Of a DNA stretch of 64,000 nucleotides, positions 1 through 9,579 are shown one piece after another. The notes below the pieces were generated by a model. The model had not been told where the DNA came from. It searched no databases and saw only the letters and a list, made by a program, of their open reading frames with translations. The DNA lies in assembly GCA_943846685.1 (NCBI GenBank), contig OX044363.1, positions 496,001-560,000 on the forward strand, in the 5' to 3' direction. This DNA comes from an uncultured Pseudomonadales bacterium. GTDB taxonomy: Bacteria; Pseudomonadota; Gammaproteobacteria; Pseudomonadales; Porticoccaceae. How positions within the stretch are numbered: the stretch's first letter is position 1; every line of letters starts with the position of its first letter. The position numbers and the translations under genes are program-made.

Positions 1-1
1 G

Positions 2-1039
2 GTTTTAGAGGCCAATATTTCCCTCAGGGCAACGCAGTTCAGTGACTTTGGTTCAGAGGCCAATCCCAAGTTGGCGCTGCGCTACCGACCCAATAACGAT
101 TTAATGTTGCGCGGAAGTATTTCGCAGGGATTTCGCGCACCCTCACTGTTTGAGTTGAATCAAAGCGACAGTATCAGTCAGACGTTTTTGGTCGACCCCT
201 GTTCAGACCCTGACAATGTTGGCCTGCTGCCGGGCTGTGATGTCCAGACAGACCCGCTGCGAGTTCAGTATTTAACCGTAACCGGCGGCAATACCGCGCT
301 GCGCCCGGAACTGTCGAAAAACCTTTCGTTGGGCTTTATTTACACGCCGCCCGGATTGCGCAACTTCACCTTTGGTGTCGATGCCTATCGCATCAAAGTC
401 GATAATATTATTGGTGCCAGCGGGCAGTTTTTCCTCGATCAGAACGCCTCCAACCTGAGTTATAGCGATCGAATTATTCGCGATGAAAATGGCGAAGTGA
501 TTAAAATTGTCGCTAATAATGAAAATCTCGGCACTCGCAAAGTATCAGGTTTGGATGCGGATATTTCCTGGCGTGTGTTTATTGCCAAGTGGGGTAGCCT
601 TGGGGTTGATCTAAGCGGTTCACACATTCATTCATACCAGCTTCAAGCCGCCTCAAGTGCGCGCATACAAGAGTTGGCGGGGAGCTTTGAGGATGAGGCT
701 GCGGAGGGTTCCGGGGCTCTGCCAAAATGGAAAGCCAGGCTCAATTTATTCTGGCAGTTTGGGCGCTGGGAAGTGGCGCTGTCATCATTTCGGGTCAGTA
801 GCCTAACTGAGACGGTCAATGGTTTAGGGGCTCGCCGTGAGTCTGGTGCCTGGTCTCGCGAGGATGCGCAGATGAGCTACCACTTTAACTCTGGTGAATC
901 GCTGATAACCGTTGGGATCGACAATATACTCAACGAAGCGCCACCCTTCCTGGCCTCGGCATTCAATGATAACTTTGATTCAAGAACCTATGAATCCACC
1001 GGCAGATTCTTTTATGCCAGATTCAGCCATCACCTATAA
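2..1039 (+). CDS. TonB-dependent outer-membrane receptor, C-terminal part (partial)
   Basis: The reading frame is open from base 2, so the gene begins upstream of the window; the internal TTG near base 71 is not the true start. The visible ~345 residues have the features of the C-terminal half of a TonB-dependent receptor beta-barrel: a GFRAPSLFEL motif, alternating aromatic strand segments, a LRPELSKNLSLGF segment, and a last strand ending in aromatic residues (YARFSHHL). Such receptors import siderophores, vitamin B12 or glycans using the TonB-ExbB-ExbD motor; the plug and TonB box are off the window, so the substrate cannot be named. An exbD gene lies convergently just downstream, which fits the same energy-transduction system. 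Family certain, ligand unknown. Confidence 0.9.
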   Translation, partial: VLEANISLRATQFSDFGSEANPKLALRYRPNNDLMLRGSISQGFRAPSLFELNQSDSISQTFLVDPCSDPDNVGLLPGCDVQTDPLRVQYLTVTGGNTALRPELSKNLSLGFIYTPPGLRNFTFGVDAYRIKVDNIIGASGQFFLDQNASNLSYSDRIIRDENGEVIKIVANNENLGTRKVSGLDADISWRVFIAKWGSLGVDLSGSHIHSYQLQAASSARIQELAGSFEDEAAEGSGALPKWKARLNLFWQFGRWEVALSSFRVSSLTETVNGLGARRESGAWSREDAQMSYHFNSGESLITVGIDNILNEAPPFLASAFNDNFDSRTYESTGRFFYARFSHHL

Positions 1040-1041
1040 TC

Positions 1042-1069
1042 GCAGGGCGTAAAAAAGCCCTGCAGTTTT
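1042..1069 (+). terminator. Intrinsic terminator of the TonB receptor gene
   Basis: Seven-base-pair perfect stem GCAGGGC/GCCCTGC with an 8-nt A-rich loop begins three bases after the receptor stop codon and is followed by AGTTTTC. The T-run is short, so it may be only moderately efficient. Confidence 0.6.
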
Positions 1070-1105
1070 CACTGCAAGGCTAATTCGATTGTTGCTTTAA
1101 GCTAT

Positions 1106-1513
1106 CTACTCGTCAGTCGATAAGGAGACATCGTAGACACCAGCTTCTCGAGCCTGATCTGAAATCAGCACAAATAATTCTGTCTTCGATTTCGGATGAG
1201 CGCTGACAATAACCTTGGCTTCCGGCTTCTCGGCGTGCATACGTTCAACATTGGCACGAACCGCACGAACATCAATGCGTCGCCCTTCAAGGGTCAGCTC
1301 ATTGCTTTCCGAAACACGGAACACAATATTGGTGTTCTCTGTATCTGGTGGTGGCTCATCTGAGGTGGGTGGGCGGTTAACATCAAGCCCTGATTCGTTT
1401 ACAAATGAAGCTGTAACAATGAAAAAAATCAGCATAATAAATACAACATCCAACATTGGAGTCATATCAATATTTGATTCTTCCTCTTCCTTTCGTCTTT
1501 TACCTAGCGCCAT
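1106..1513 (-). CDS. exbD: ExbD/TolR family biopolymer transport protein
   Basis: 135 residues with the ExbD layout: a charged cytoplasmic N-terminus (KRRKEEEES), one transmembrane helix at about residues 20-38, and a periplasmic domain ending in the typical beta/alpha fold. Asp22, in MLDVVFIMLIFF, is the conserved membrane aspartate that carries protons in ExbD and TolR. ExbD works with ExbB and TonB to energise outer-membrane receptors. The gene stands alone: mutM is divergent upstream, the TonB receptor is convergent downstream, and no exbB is adjacent; the tonB-like gene at 34.7-35.6 kb is also without exbBD. A partner ExbB must be encoded elsewhere. ExbD is favoured over TolR because of the MTPMLDVVF motif and the missing tolQ/tolA neighbours. 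Confidence 0.88.
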   Translation of the reverse strand: MALGKRRKEEEESNIDMTPMLDVVFIMLIFFIVTASFVNESGLDVNRPPTSDEPPPDTENTNIVFRVSESNELTLEGRRIDVRAVRANVERMHAEKPEAKVIVSAHPKSKTELFVLISDQAREAGVYDVSLSTDE

Positions 1514-1687
1514 CGATGGTGCACCTTAAAATCTACCAGATTTTCATTGAGACGCGCATTTTACTTGTTTTTATTGGAAATACCAGTGCGTCCAGTTGCA
1601 TGCAGTATCCCTCAATATTCTGCATGTATACTAAGACGTCCAGTGTGCCAGAAAACAACCCAGTTGGGGAAAAATCATTGAGAAAGT

Positions 1688-2494
1688 ATGCCTGAATTGC
1701 CTGAAGTAGAAACAACGCTAAGGGGCATTGAGCCTCATATAGCCGGTACAGTGATAGAGCAGCTTAGAGTTTATAACGGTTCCCTGCGCTGGCCGGTTAC
1801 CGAAGGCATATCTGAGATTGTTAAAGGCCAGCGACTGCTCTCTCTAACCCGGCGCGCCAAGTATCTACTTTTGCACCTTGAGCAGGGTTCAATGATGGTT
1901 CATCTGGGCATGAGCGGCAGTTTACGTCTGGTAGATCCGGGTTCCGAGCGGCGTAAGCACGACCATATTGAAATGCATATGAGCAATGGAAAATGCCTGC
2001 GATACCACGACCCGCGGCGTTTTGGTGCCTGGCTATGGTCTCAGGACGGGCACCCCCAGCTCGATCATCTCGGACCCGAACCACTGACTGAGGCGTTTAA
2101 TGGCAAGCGACTCTTTGATTTATCTCGCCAGCGCAAAATTGCGGTTAAGCCGTTTATTATGGACAACAAAACGGTAGTCGGTGTGGGTAATATCTACGCC
2201 TCAGAGGCACTTTTTCGCAGCGGCATAAGGCCGGATCGCAGCGCCGGCAGAATCTCTCAGCAGCGCTATAAAGAACTTGCCGGTCACATTAAAGATGTTT
2301 TGCAGGCGGCGATAGAGCAGGGTGGAACAACCTTGCGGGATTTTGTGAATGGCAATGGCGAGCCAGGCTATTTTCAGCAGACACTGATGGTCTATGGGCG
2401 CGGTACTGAGCCCTGCATAAACTGTCAAAAACCACTCAGAGAGATACGACTCGGTCAGCGCAGTTCGGTTTTCTGTGCCCACTGTCAGCGCTAG
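1688..2494 (+). CDS. mutM: Formamidopyrimidine-DNA glycosylase (Fpg/MutM)
   Basis: Base-excision repair enzyme that removes 8-oxoguanine and formamidopyrimidines and nicks the abasic site. The 268-residue length is normal. The protein starts MPELPEVET, where Pro2 (after Met removal) is the Schiff-base nucleophile and Glu3 the catalytic acid; Lys58 in RRAKYLLL is the conserved lysine. The C-terminus carries the zinc finger with Cys243, Cys246, Cys263 and Cys266. The gene is transcribed away from exbD with a 174-bp shared upstream region and is followed by the convergent coaD-rsmD pair. All catalytic residues are present, so it should be functional. Confidence 0.97.
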   Translation: MPELPEVETTLRGIEPHIAGTVIEQLRVYNGSLRWPVTEGISEIVKGQRLLSLTRRAKYLLLHLEQGSMMVHLGMSGSLRLVDPGSERRKHDHIEMHMSNGKCLRYHDPRRFGAWLWSQDGHPQLDHLGPEPLTEAFNGKRLFDLSRQRKIAVKPFIMDNKTVVGVGNIYASEALFRSGIRPDRSAGRISQQRYKELAGHIKDVLQAAIEQGGTTLRDFVNGNGEPGYFQQTLMVYGRGTEPCINCQKPLREIRLGQRSSVFCAHCQR

Positions 2495-2551
2495 ACAAAA
2501 TAAAACTCAAATAAAGACAACATAAAGCCAACATAAAGAAGAGTCGGCGGG

Positions 2552-3070
<519 letters not shown>

Positions 3071-3643
3071 TTAAGCCTTGGGCTCAATGCGAGAAAAGAG
3101 GTTGTAGTTTACGCCGCTGGTCGCCTTATTGCGCAAAACCTGCCAATTGGCCGGTGGCGCAAAGTTTTTCTGCCCAACAGGCAGCTCACAATAGATAACC
3201 CCGCCGTTTGCGACCCAGCTATTTTCCTCCAAAAGAGAGCACACCTGATTTATTAAATTTAAATCAAAGGGAGGGTCAACAAAGACTATATCGAAGGGCT
3301 TGTCCGGGCTTTGCTGCAAATACTGAAGCGTATCTTTGTGGGCAATAGTCAGCTCCGGTGCATTCAGTAGTGATTTGGTTTCGGTCAGGCAGGCGATGGC
3401 GTTCGGATGTTGTTCAAGTGCCAGACAATAAGCTGCGCCACGGGACAGCGCTTCAAAACACAGAGCGCCGGAGCCGCTAAATAAATCCAGACAGCGCGCA
3501 TCAGAGATACGCGGTGCGAGCCAGTTAAACAGCGTCTCGCGGATACGATCTCCCGTCGGCCGCAATCCCGGAATCTCTGGAAACCGCACCTGACGGCTGC
3601 GCCATTTGCCGGCGATAATTCTAATTTGTTGCTTGGTCGCCAA
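3071..3643 (-). CDS. rsmD: 16S rRNA (guanine966-N2)-methyltransferase
   Basis: 190-residue class I SAM-dependent methyltransferase. RsmD methylates N2 of G966 in 16S rRNA within the 30S subunit. Visible motifs are the N-terminal RIIAGKWRSR start, the SAM-binding CLDLFSGSGALCFEALSRGA segment and the catalytic DPPF motif typical of N2-guanine and adenine methyltransferases. It is the promoter-proximal gene of the rsmD-coaD pair and is divergent from ftsY, separated by about 100 bp. This rsmD/ftsY neighbourhood is common in the class. Confidence 0.95.
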   Translation of the reverse strand: MATKQQIRIIAGKWRSRQVRFPEIPGLRPTGDRIRETLFNWLAPRISDARCLDLFSGSGALCFEALSRGAAYCLALEQHPNAIACLTETKSLLNAPELTIAHKDTLQYLQQSPDKPFDIVFVDPPFDLNLINQVCSLLEENSWVANGGVIYCELPVGQKNFAPPANWQVLRNKATSGVNYNLFSRIEPKA

Positions 3644-3746
3644 AGGGGCGCTCCTTTTTGGTCACTTTTAATCACTTTTTAAGCATTTTAAAAAGTCTAG
3701 ATGGTAGGATACACCAGAATATAACCACATTTGAAAATCAACATTA

Positions 3747-4838
3747 ATGGACTCAAATTCAATCGACAATCAGCCCGCAGAAAAGAAAAAACGCAGCTTT
3801 CTGGATCGCTTTAAACGCGACAAGCCAGTTCAGGCAGAAGTGGAGTCCTCAGGCGAGGCTAAAATTCCCGCAGTCAGTTCATCTCCGGGCAATAGCCTGC
3901 GCGCCAAAATGCAGCGCGCACTGTCGCGAACTAGCAGAGGCCTAGGTGATTTATTTCTCGGCGCCAAAACCATTGATGCAGATATCTTCGACGAGCTTGA
4001 AACACTTTTGCTGATGGCCGATGTAGGTATCGAAGCAACCACCCAGATTATTGATCAGCTCACGGAGCGTTCAAGCCGTTCAGCTCTAAAAGATGGCGCA
4101 GCTCTGCAAGCGGCACTCCATGAAATCCTTTTGGAAAAACTTGCCAGCAGTGAGCAGGTAATGGAACCCGCGACGGACAGTGGACCCTATGTGATTTTAG
4201 TCGTCGGTGTAAATGGCGTCGGCAAGACCACCACCATTGGCAAGCTCGCGCGCCAACTACAGCAGCAGGGCAAGTCAGTGATGCTGGCGGCCGGTGATAC
4301 TTTTAGAGCCGCCGCGGTTGAACAGCTTCAGGTCTGGGGTGAGCGCAATCAGATCCCGGTTATCGCCCAGCATACCGGCGCTGATAGTGCCTCGGTTATT
4401 TTTGATGCGATTGAATCGGCACGGGCAAAAGATATTGATGTGATTCTCGCCGACACCGCCGGCCGACTGCACAATAAAAGCAATTTGATGGAAGAATTGA
4501 AAAAGGTACGCAGGGTTGCCAGCAAGCTTGATGCCTCCGCGCCTCACGAAGTATTGCTAGTGTTGGATGCCGGCACCGGCCAAAATGCTGTAGCACAGAT
4601 GGCCGAGTTCCACGCTACGGCTGGGGTAACCGGCATAGCGTTGACCAAATTGGACGGCACCGCAAAGGGCGGGGTTATTTTCGCACTGGCTGAAAAGTTT
4701 TCTGTCCCCATTCGCTATATTGGCGTGGGTGAGGGGCAAGATGACCTGCAGCCATTTGTGGCCGAGGATTTTGTTTCTGCTCTATTAACTGAAACCCAAA
4801 CCAGTTCATCCGGTGAGGGTGCTAATCAGGGTAACTAA
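3747..4838 (+). CDS. ftsY: Signal recognition particle receptor FtsY
   Basis: SRP-family GTPase at the inner membrane that docks ribosome-SRP complexes at the Sec translocon. It has 363 residues: a short charged A domain (residues 1-55, rich in Lys, Arg and Glu), the N helical bundle, then the G domain. The G1 P-loop GVNGVGKT lies at 154-161; DTAGRLHNKSNLMEELKK is the G3 region, and the family-specific GTAKGG closing motif is near the C-terminus. The A domain is much shorter than in E. coli but similar to many other proteobacteria. ftsE follows after six bases, so ftsY-ftsE-ftsX is one operon. Confidence 0.97.
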   Translation: MDSNSIDNQPAEKKKRSFLDRFKRDKPVQAEVESSGEAKIPAVSSSPGNSLRAKMQRALSRTSRGLGDLFLGAKTIDADIFDELETLLLMADVGIEATTQIIDQLTERSSRSALKDGAALQAALHEILLEKLASSEQVMEPATDSGPYVILVVGVNGVGKTTTIGKLARQLQQQGKSVMLAAGDTFRAAAVEQLQVWGERNQIPVIAQHTGADSASVIFDAIESARAKDIDVILADTAGRLHNKSNLMEELKKVRRVASKLDASAPHEVLLVLDAGTGQNAVAQMAEFHATAGVTGIALTKLDGTAKGGVIFALAEKFSVPIRYIGVGEGQDDLQPFVAEDFVSALLTETQTSSSGEGANQGN

Positions 4839-4844
4839 TCTTTT

Positions 4845-5522
4845 ATGATACGTTTTGATAATCTCAGCAAACGTTACACCGGTGGTTTCGAAGCGCTGCG
4901 CAATGTCAGCTTCGAGATGGACAGCGGTGAAATGGCCTTTCTTACCGGACACTCTGGTGCCGGAAAGAGTACTCTGCTGAAACTGTTAATGCTTATCGAA
5001 CGTCCCACGGCGGGCAATTTGCTGATTAATGGCAAAAACCTCAACCGCTTGGCAAAATCCAGAATTCCCTTTTATCGCCGCCAGCTGGGTGTGGTTTTCC
5101 AGAACCACCAGCTGTTATTTGATCGCTCGGTCTTTGAAAATGTCGCCCTGCCACTGCAGGTGTCGGGTTACTCCCCCGGCGAGATAGGCCGCAGAGTGCG
5201 TGCGGCATTGGATAGTGTCGGCCTGCTCGACAGAGAAAAGCAGAGCCCGATCGAACTCTCTGGCGGTGAACAGCAGCGGGTCGGTATTGCCCGAGCCGTG
5301 GTTCACAAGCCTAAAATACTCTTGGCCGATGAGCCAACCGGTAATCTGGATCCACAACTTTCCGCTGAAATTATGGCGCTGTTTAGGCGTTTTCAGGATG
5401 TTGGTGTAACGGTTTTGGTTGCCACCCACGATATCAGCCTGATTAATAAAATGAATATGCGCATTATGCGTCTCAATCAGGGAGAGTTAGAGCTAGATGG
5501 GGTGGCACATGACATCGACTAA
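4845..5522 (+). CDS. ftsE: Cell division ATP-binding protein FtsE
   Basis: ABC ATPase of the FtsEX complex, which activates periplasmic amidases via EnvC-type proteins during septation. The 225-residue protein has Walker A GHSGAGKST at about 35-43, the ABC signature LSGGEQQR, and Walker B ILLADEPTGNLD followed by the switch histidine in VATHD. It follows ftsY by six bases and its end overlaps the likely ftsX start (ATG at 5509), implying translational coupling. Normal length and complete motifs. Confidence 0.96.
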   Translation: MIRFDNLSKRYTGGFEALRNVSFEMDSGEMAFLTGHSGAGKSTLLKLLMLIERPTAGNLLINGKNLNRLAKSRIPFYRRQLGVVFQNHQLLFDRSVFENVALPLQVSGYSPGEIGRRVRAALDSVGLLDREKQSPIELSGGEQQRVGIARAVVHKPKILLADEPTGNLDPQLSAEIMALFRRFQDVGVTVLVATHDISLINKMNMRIMRLNQGELELDGVAHDID

Positions 5523-6500
5523 GCAAAAATTTCGCGCGCCAGCATCCAACACTCCCAAAGGGGCGCCCGAGGTAGCTCGGTCAGCCGTCTGGATAAGTGG
5601 CGCGGTTACAAACACCACCATCGCACAACGCTGCAGAGTAGTTTTGCAAAAATGTTGCGCGAACCGCTGCAGACCTTATTGACCGTTGTGGTTATAGCCA
5701 TTGCCCTAACCCTGCCTACAGCGCTGTATATCAGCGTGGAGAATATCCGCCAACTAAGTGGTGGAGTTGAATCTTCGGCACAGATAACCGTGTTTGTGAA
5801 AAAAGGCGCGCGACCCGCAGCCATCGAAAAGCTCGGTGAGCAGTTGGGCAAGCTGTCTGGTGTTACCTCGGTCAGCTATATCTCCGCACAAACTGCACTG
5901 GAAGAATTTAATGCCTTGTCTGGGTTTGGTTCGGCACTGCAATATCTCGATGAAAATCCGCTGCCCGAAGCCTTTCTGGTTCAGCCGCTGCTGTTAAATG
6001 ATTCCGCCAAACTGGTTGCGGAGATTCGCCAGATAACCCTGGTGGATGATGTGCAGCTGGATATGGAATGGCTGAGCAGGCTCGATGCGCTGCTGGATAT
6101 GGGCAGAAAGTTAGTGCTCGCTTTAGGCGCAGCGCTCGGTATAGGCGTAATCCTTGTGGTTGGCAACACCATTCGGCTAGCGATCCAAAGCCGTCGAGAT
6201 GAAATTATCATTGTTAAACTGGTCGGCGGCACTGATGCCTATGTGCGCAGGCCATTTCTCTACACCGGCCTGTTATTTGGCTTTTTCGGCGCCATGGTTG
6301 CTGCCCTGATGTTGATTGGTTTGGGGTTCTGGTTAGAGCCCTCGGTCAATGATCTGGCCAGTCTCTACCAGAGCCAGTTTAGACTGTCGGGTCTTGGGGT
6401 CTCTGGATTTATCGCGCTGCTGGCCATCGGCGGCGGCGTCGGTTTAGCTGGCGCCTGGATCTCCGTCAGTCAGCATATGCGCGATATCAAGCCGCGCTAA
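5509..6500 (+). CDS. ftsX: Cell division protein FtsX, with an apparent -1 frameshift near codon 18
   Basis: Membrane partner of FtsE. The continuous part from the ATG at 5652 gives 282 residues with the FtsX layout: transmembrane helix (LLTVVVIAIALTLPTALYI), periplasmic domain, then three more helices with an SRRDEIIIVKLVGGT cytoplasmic segment. Residues expected at the N-terminus (SRLDKWRGYKHHHRTT, from 5583) are encoded in the same frame upstream, but that frame has no start codon after the ftsE stop. The natural start, an ATG at 5509 overlapping ftsE, is in another frame. Adding one G to the GGGG run at 5560-5563 would join the two parts. Either this is a consensus error or translation restarts at 5652, leaving all membrane helices but removing about 48 cytoplasmic residues. 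FtsX identity is secure; the N-terminus is not. Confidence 0.85.
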
Positions 6501-6622
6501 TAAATAGAAAAAAATAGCAAAAAAGCTCAGTAAAGTAGCTCTCCAGAGGGAACTTTTAGGGGCTAGGAACAACCAATCGATTAATGATAGAATTATCGAC
6601 CGACATTCAAAAAGAGCGACCT

Positions 6623-7477
6623 ATGAGCAAAGCCCTTCAAACTATGGAGTGGATGGCACCCGGCGGCAACCTGAATGCGTACATTCAGGGCACTGCGACC
6701 GTGCCCATGCTAACCATCGATGAAGAGCGCGCCCTCGGCGAGTCCCTCTACTATGATGAAGACCTCGACGCCGCGCGTCGTATGGTTATGGCCCACCTTC
6801 GATTTGTCGTGCATATTGCCCGTTCCTACAATGGTTATGGCCTGCCTCTCGCCGATCTTATCCAAGAGGGTAATGTTGGTCTGATGAAAGCGGTGCGACG
6901 CTTTAATCCTGAAAAAGGCGCACGTCTGGTCTCCTTTGCGGTGCACTGGATCAAAGCCGAAATCCACGAGTTTATTCTGCGCAACTGGCGAATTGTTAAA
7001 ATTGCCACCACCAAAGCACAGCGCAAACTGTTCTTTAATCTGCGCAGCGCGAAAAAGCAGCTGCAGTGGCTGACCGCTGATGAAGCTGAGGCCGTCGCTG
7101 AAGATCTCGGTGTTCAGGTCAAAGATGTGATGGATATGGAAATGCGCCTTACCGCGCGTGATTCAGCCTTTGACGCACCCACCGACGATGACGACGATAA
7201 TAGCTCCTATGCGCCGGTCTTCTTCCTTGAAGACAAGAGCGCCGATCCTGCAGAGCTTGCCGAAAATGCTGACTGGGAAGGAGACAACAACGCCCGTCTA
7301 GCGAAAGCGGTGAAGAATCTTGACGATCGCAGTCGCGACATTATTTATCGTCGCTGGTTGAATGATAAGAAGGCAACACTCCACGAATTAGCCGCTGAAT
7401 ACGGTGTTTCCGCCGAGCGCATCCGCCAGCTGGAAAAGAACGCGATGAAAAAAGTACGCGGGTTAATGGAAGCCTAA
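6623..7477 (+). CDS. rpoH: RNA polymerase sigma-32 (heat-shock) factor
   Basis: Alternative sigma factor directing RNA polymerase to heat-shock promoters. The start at 6623 is preferred over the ATG at 6584 because it has a Shine-Dalgarno AAAGAG six bases upstream and gives 284 residues, the same as E. coli RpoH. Region 2 ([29 protein letters not shown]-like, [19 protein letters not shown]), the RpoH box QRKLFFNLR that distinguishes sigma-32 from other group 3 factors, and region 4 helix-turn-helix ([22 protein letters not shown]) are all present. An acidic DDDDD stretch sits between regions 3 and 4. It lies directly after ftsYEX, the standard gammaproteobacterial order. Confidence 0.97.
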   Translation: MSKALQTMEWMAPGGNLNAYIQGTATVPMLTIDEERALGESLYYDEDLDAARRMVMAHLRFVVHIARSYNGYGLPLADLIQEGNVGLMKAVRRFNPEKGARLVSFAVHWIKAEIHEFILRNWRIVKIATTKAQRKLFFNLRSAKKQLQWLTADEAEAVAEDLGVQVKDVMDMEMRLTARDSAFDAPTDDDDDNSSYAPVFFLEDKSADPAELAENADWEGDNNARLAKAVKNLDDRSRDIIYRRWLNDKKATLHELAAEYGVSAERIRQLEKNAMKKVRGLMEA

Positions 7478-7523
7478 GGCGTATTGAAAGTAACTATTTA
7501 AAAGTAACGATTTGAACGAGATC

Positions 7524-7548
7524 AAAAGCCGCTCAATGCGGCTTTTTT
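7524..7548 (+). terminator. Intrinsic terminator after rpoH
   Basis: Stem AGCCGC/GCGGCT with a TCAAT loop, flanked by A4 on the left and a run of six T on the right. It ends six bases before the next gene, so rpoH is closed off from the downstream pair. Confidence 0.85.
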
Positions 7549-7554
7549 ATTGCT

Positions 7555-7932
7555 ATGAATAAACTGCTCTGGATTAAAATAACCGCTGTCTGCGGCGCGC
7601 TGGCCGTGGCGCTGGGCGCTTTTGCCGCCCATGGACTAAAGCCGCAGCTGTCCGAAGCTCAGTTGCAGACCTACCAGACAGCCGTTCAATATCATTTTAT
7701 TCATGCCCTGGCACTGCTCGCGATTATCAACTTACCCCTCTGTGAACGCCGTTTGCTGTGGGTCGCGCGCAGCTTTCTGCTCGGTATAATTCTCTTCTCT
7801 GGTTCGCTTTACAGCATTGCCCTCACCGGTATTAGTGCTATCGGATTATTGACCCCATTTGGAGGCAGCGCATTTATTGTCGGCTGGCTACTATTGATCA
7901 CTGCAAAAAGCCCAAAAACTCATGGAAATTAA
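7555..7932 (+). CDS. DUF423 family small membrane protein
   Basis: 125 residues of strongly hydrophobic protein with four predicted membrane helices and the DUF423 start pattern ([16 protein letters not shown], then [16 protein letters not shown]). Members are inner-membrane proteins of unknown function. The last 11 bases overlap trmB, so the two are translationally coupled. The start codon lies only six bases after the rpoH terminator, so the leader must be very short or the promoter overlaps the terminator. Confidence 0.85.
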   Translation: MNKLLWIKITAVCGALAVALGAFAAHGLKPQLSEAQLQTYQTAVQYHFIHALALLAIINLPLCERRLLWVARSFLLGIILFSGSLYSIALTGISAIGLLTPFGGSAFIVGWLLLITAKSPKTHGN

Positions 7933-8617
7933 ACCCGAATACCGCAAGAAATCGATCCGCAGCTATGTGGTTCGCGCCGGACGTATGACCGAAGGTCAGC
8001 GCAATGCCTTTGAAACTAGCTGGCCATTTTATGGCTTGAAACTGGATGATGGCTTGATTGATGCCGAGAAAATATTTGGTCGTGTGGCACCCTTAGTTGT
8101 CGAGATAGGCTTTGGTATGGGTGACTCGTTACTGGAGATGGTCAGCGCGGAGCCGGACAAGGATTTTATTGGTATAGAGGTGCACCCTCCAGGTGTTGGC
8201 CGGCTGATTAACAGTGCCAGACTCGAGGCGCTGCCAAACCTGCGAGTCTATCTCGCCGATGCCAATGATGTCCTCAATGAATGTATACCGGCTGACAGCC
8301 TGCACCGGCTCCAACTCTATTTTCCGGATCCCTGGCATAAAAAGAAACACAACAAGCGGCGTATCGTACAGCCAGAATTTATCCAGTTGATTCGCCAGAA
8401 GCTGAAGCCAGAGGGAGTTCTCCATATGGCAACAGACTGGGAGCACTATGCAGAGCAGATGCTTGAGGTTCTTGAAGAGGCACCGGGCTTTAAAAACTCT
8501 ATCGGTAAGCAGCAGTATTCAGAGCGACCGGATTATCGGCCTCTAACTAAGTTTGAAAAACGCGGAGAGCGTCTCGGCCATGGTGTCTGGGATTTACTCT
8601 TCAGCAAAATAGAATAA
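7922..8617 (+). CDS. trmB: tRNA (guanine46-N7)-methyltransferase
   Basis: 231-residue SAM-dependent enzyme that forms m7G46 in the variable loop of tRNAs. The family signature is clear: [15 protein letters not shown] for SAM binding, [15 protein letters not shown], and the substrate-binding [21 protein letters not shown] segment. The start overlaps the DUF423 gene by 11 bases. Normal length. Confidence 0.96.
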   Translation: MEIKPEYRKKSIRSYVVRAGRMTEGQRNAFETSWPFYGLKLDDGLIDAEKIFGRVAPLVVEIGFGMGDSLLEMVSAEPDKDFIGIEVHPPGVGRLINSARLEALPNLRVYLADANDVLNECIPADSLHRLQLYFPDPWHKKKHNKRRIVQPEFIQLIRQKLKPEGVLHMATDWEHYAEQMLEVLEEAPGFKNSIGKQQYSERPDYRPLTKFEKRGERLGHGVWDLLFSKIE

Positions 8618-8637
8618 GTCGACTATAGGTCGACTAT
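8618..8637. repeat. Direct repeat GTCGACTAT x2
   Basis: Two perfect copies of a 9-mer (8618-8626 and 8629-8637) separated by AG, beginning at the trmB stop codon. Too short to assign a role; probably a local duplication. Confidence 0.5.
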
Positions 8638-8741
8638 GCGGATAGAAATGGCTTAAACTTCAGCCATTAATTCACTGATTAATATATTTGGTTTACTAAT
8701 GTCGCGGCTTAGCGGTCGCATTTAATGTTAAGGAAAATAGT

Positions 8742-9485
8742 ATGAAGATCGTAAAAATATTACCCATGGCTATGCTTTTCACATTGGCCGCTTGTGAGCA
8801 ATCAGTTGATCCGGCAACTGAGGCGGCGGCAACAACTGCTGAGCTTAGCACTCTGGAGCAGAGAGTCAGCTATCTGATGGGCATGCAGAGTGCCGCAAGT
8901 ACAGCGGCTATTGAGCTCGACAAAGCCGCCTATGACCTCGGCTTTTCTGATGGCCTGGCCGGCAATGACCCAGCTATTAGTGAAGAAGTGATCGCTGAAA
9001 CAGTGACCGCATTTCAGGCGCAAATGACCGCCAAGCAGGAAGAGCAGCAAAAGCAGGCCGCTGAATCAATGGCAGTGGCTGCCGAAGGCAATCTTAAAGA
9101 AGGTACTGAATTTCTTATCGCCAATGGCGCTAAAGAAGGCGTAGTAACCACTGACAGCGGATTGCAGTACAGAATTCTCACCAGTGGCGAAGGCGCTGTG
9201 CCAACCGCTGAGAGCACCGTAGAAGTGCACTATGCCGGTCGCCTGCTCGACGGTACAGAGTTCGATAGCTCAATCAAGCGCGGCGTACCAGCGCAGTTTG
9301 GCGTTACTCAGGTAATTGCTGGCTGGACTGAAGCACTGCAGCTAATGTCAGAAGGTTCCAAGTGGGAGCTTTATATTCCTGCTGGTCTAGCTTATGGCCC
9401 CGGCGGCACAGGCCCAATAGGTCCTAACCAGACACTGATTTTTGAAGTGGAACTGTTAAAGGCCAATATCAGCACTGAAGGCTAG
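8742..9485 (+). CDS. FKBP-type peptidyl-prolyl isomerase lipoprotein (Mip/FkpA-like)
   Basis: 247 residues. The N-terminus is a lipoprotein signal (MKIVKI, hydrophobic core, LAAC lipobox with Cys18), followed by an alpha-helical dimerisation region (VSYLMGMQSA to KQAAESM) and a C-terminal FKBP domain (VHYAGRLLDGTEFDSS, FGVTQVIAGWTEAL, IPAGLAYGPGG, LIFEVELL). These proteins catalyse prolyl cis-trans isomerisation and act as periplasmic or outer-membrane chaperones. The start at 8742 has AAGGAAAAT upstream. It is a single-gene unit bounded downstream by a strong terminator. I cannot separate FkpA from Mip orthology by eye. Confidence 0.93.
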   Translation: MKIVKILPMAMLFTLAACEQSVDPATEAAATTAELSTLEQRVSYLMGMQSAASTAAIELDKAAYDLGFSDGLAGNDPAISEEVIAETVTAFQAQMTAKQEEQQKQAAESMAVAAEGNLKEGTEFLIANGAKEGVVTTDSGLQYRILTSGEGAVPTAESTVEVHYAGRLLDGTEFDSSIKRGVPAQFGVTQVIAGWTEALQLMSEGSKWELYIPAGLAYGPGGTGPIGPNQTLIFEVELLKANISTEG

Positions 9486-9510
9486 CCGAGAGTTTAATCT
9501 GCCAGACGTA

Positions 9511-9538
9511 AAAAGCCCCGACGAGTCGGGGCTTTTTT
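9511..9538. terminator. Bidirectional intrinsic terminator between fkp and rsd
   Basis: Stem GCCCCGA/TCGGGGC with flanking AAAA on the left and TTTTTT on the right. Read on either strand it is a GC-rich hairpin followed by a T-run, serving the convergent FKBP gene (+) and rsd (-). Confidence 0.9.
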
Positions 9539-9579
9539 GTGTCGGTTTACTGCGTGTTTAATGAGCAGTAAATTGTCAG

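Noticed and set aside
5555-5565. Programmed -1 frameshifting to express full ftsX
   Set aside because: The 0-frame codons are CCC AAA GGG; the X-XXY-YYZ pattern is not met and no following stem-loop or pseudoknot is evident.
5497-5682. Separate 61-codon ORF between ftsE and ftsX
   Set aside because: Only its first ~18 codons after the ATG at 5509 look like a natural FtsX start; the rest is out-of-frame FtsX coding sequence.
6550-6583. Sigma-E-type promoter upstream of rpoH
   Set aside because: GGAACTT looks like a sigma-E -35 box, but no TCTRA-like -10 occurs at 15-17 bp, so it is not supported.
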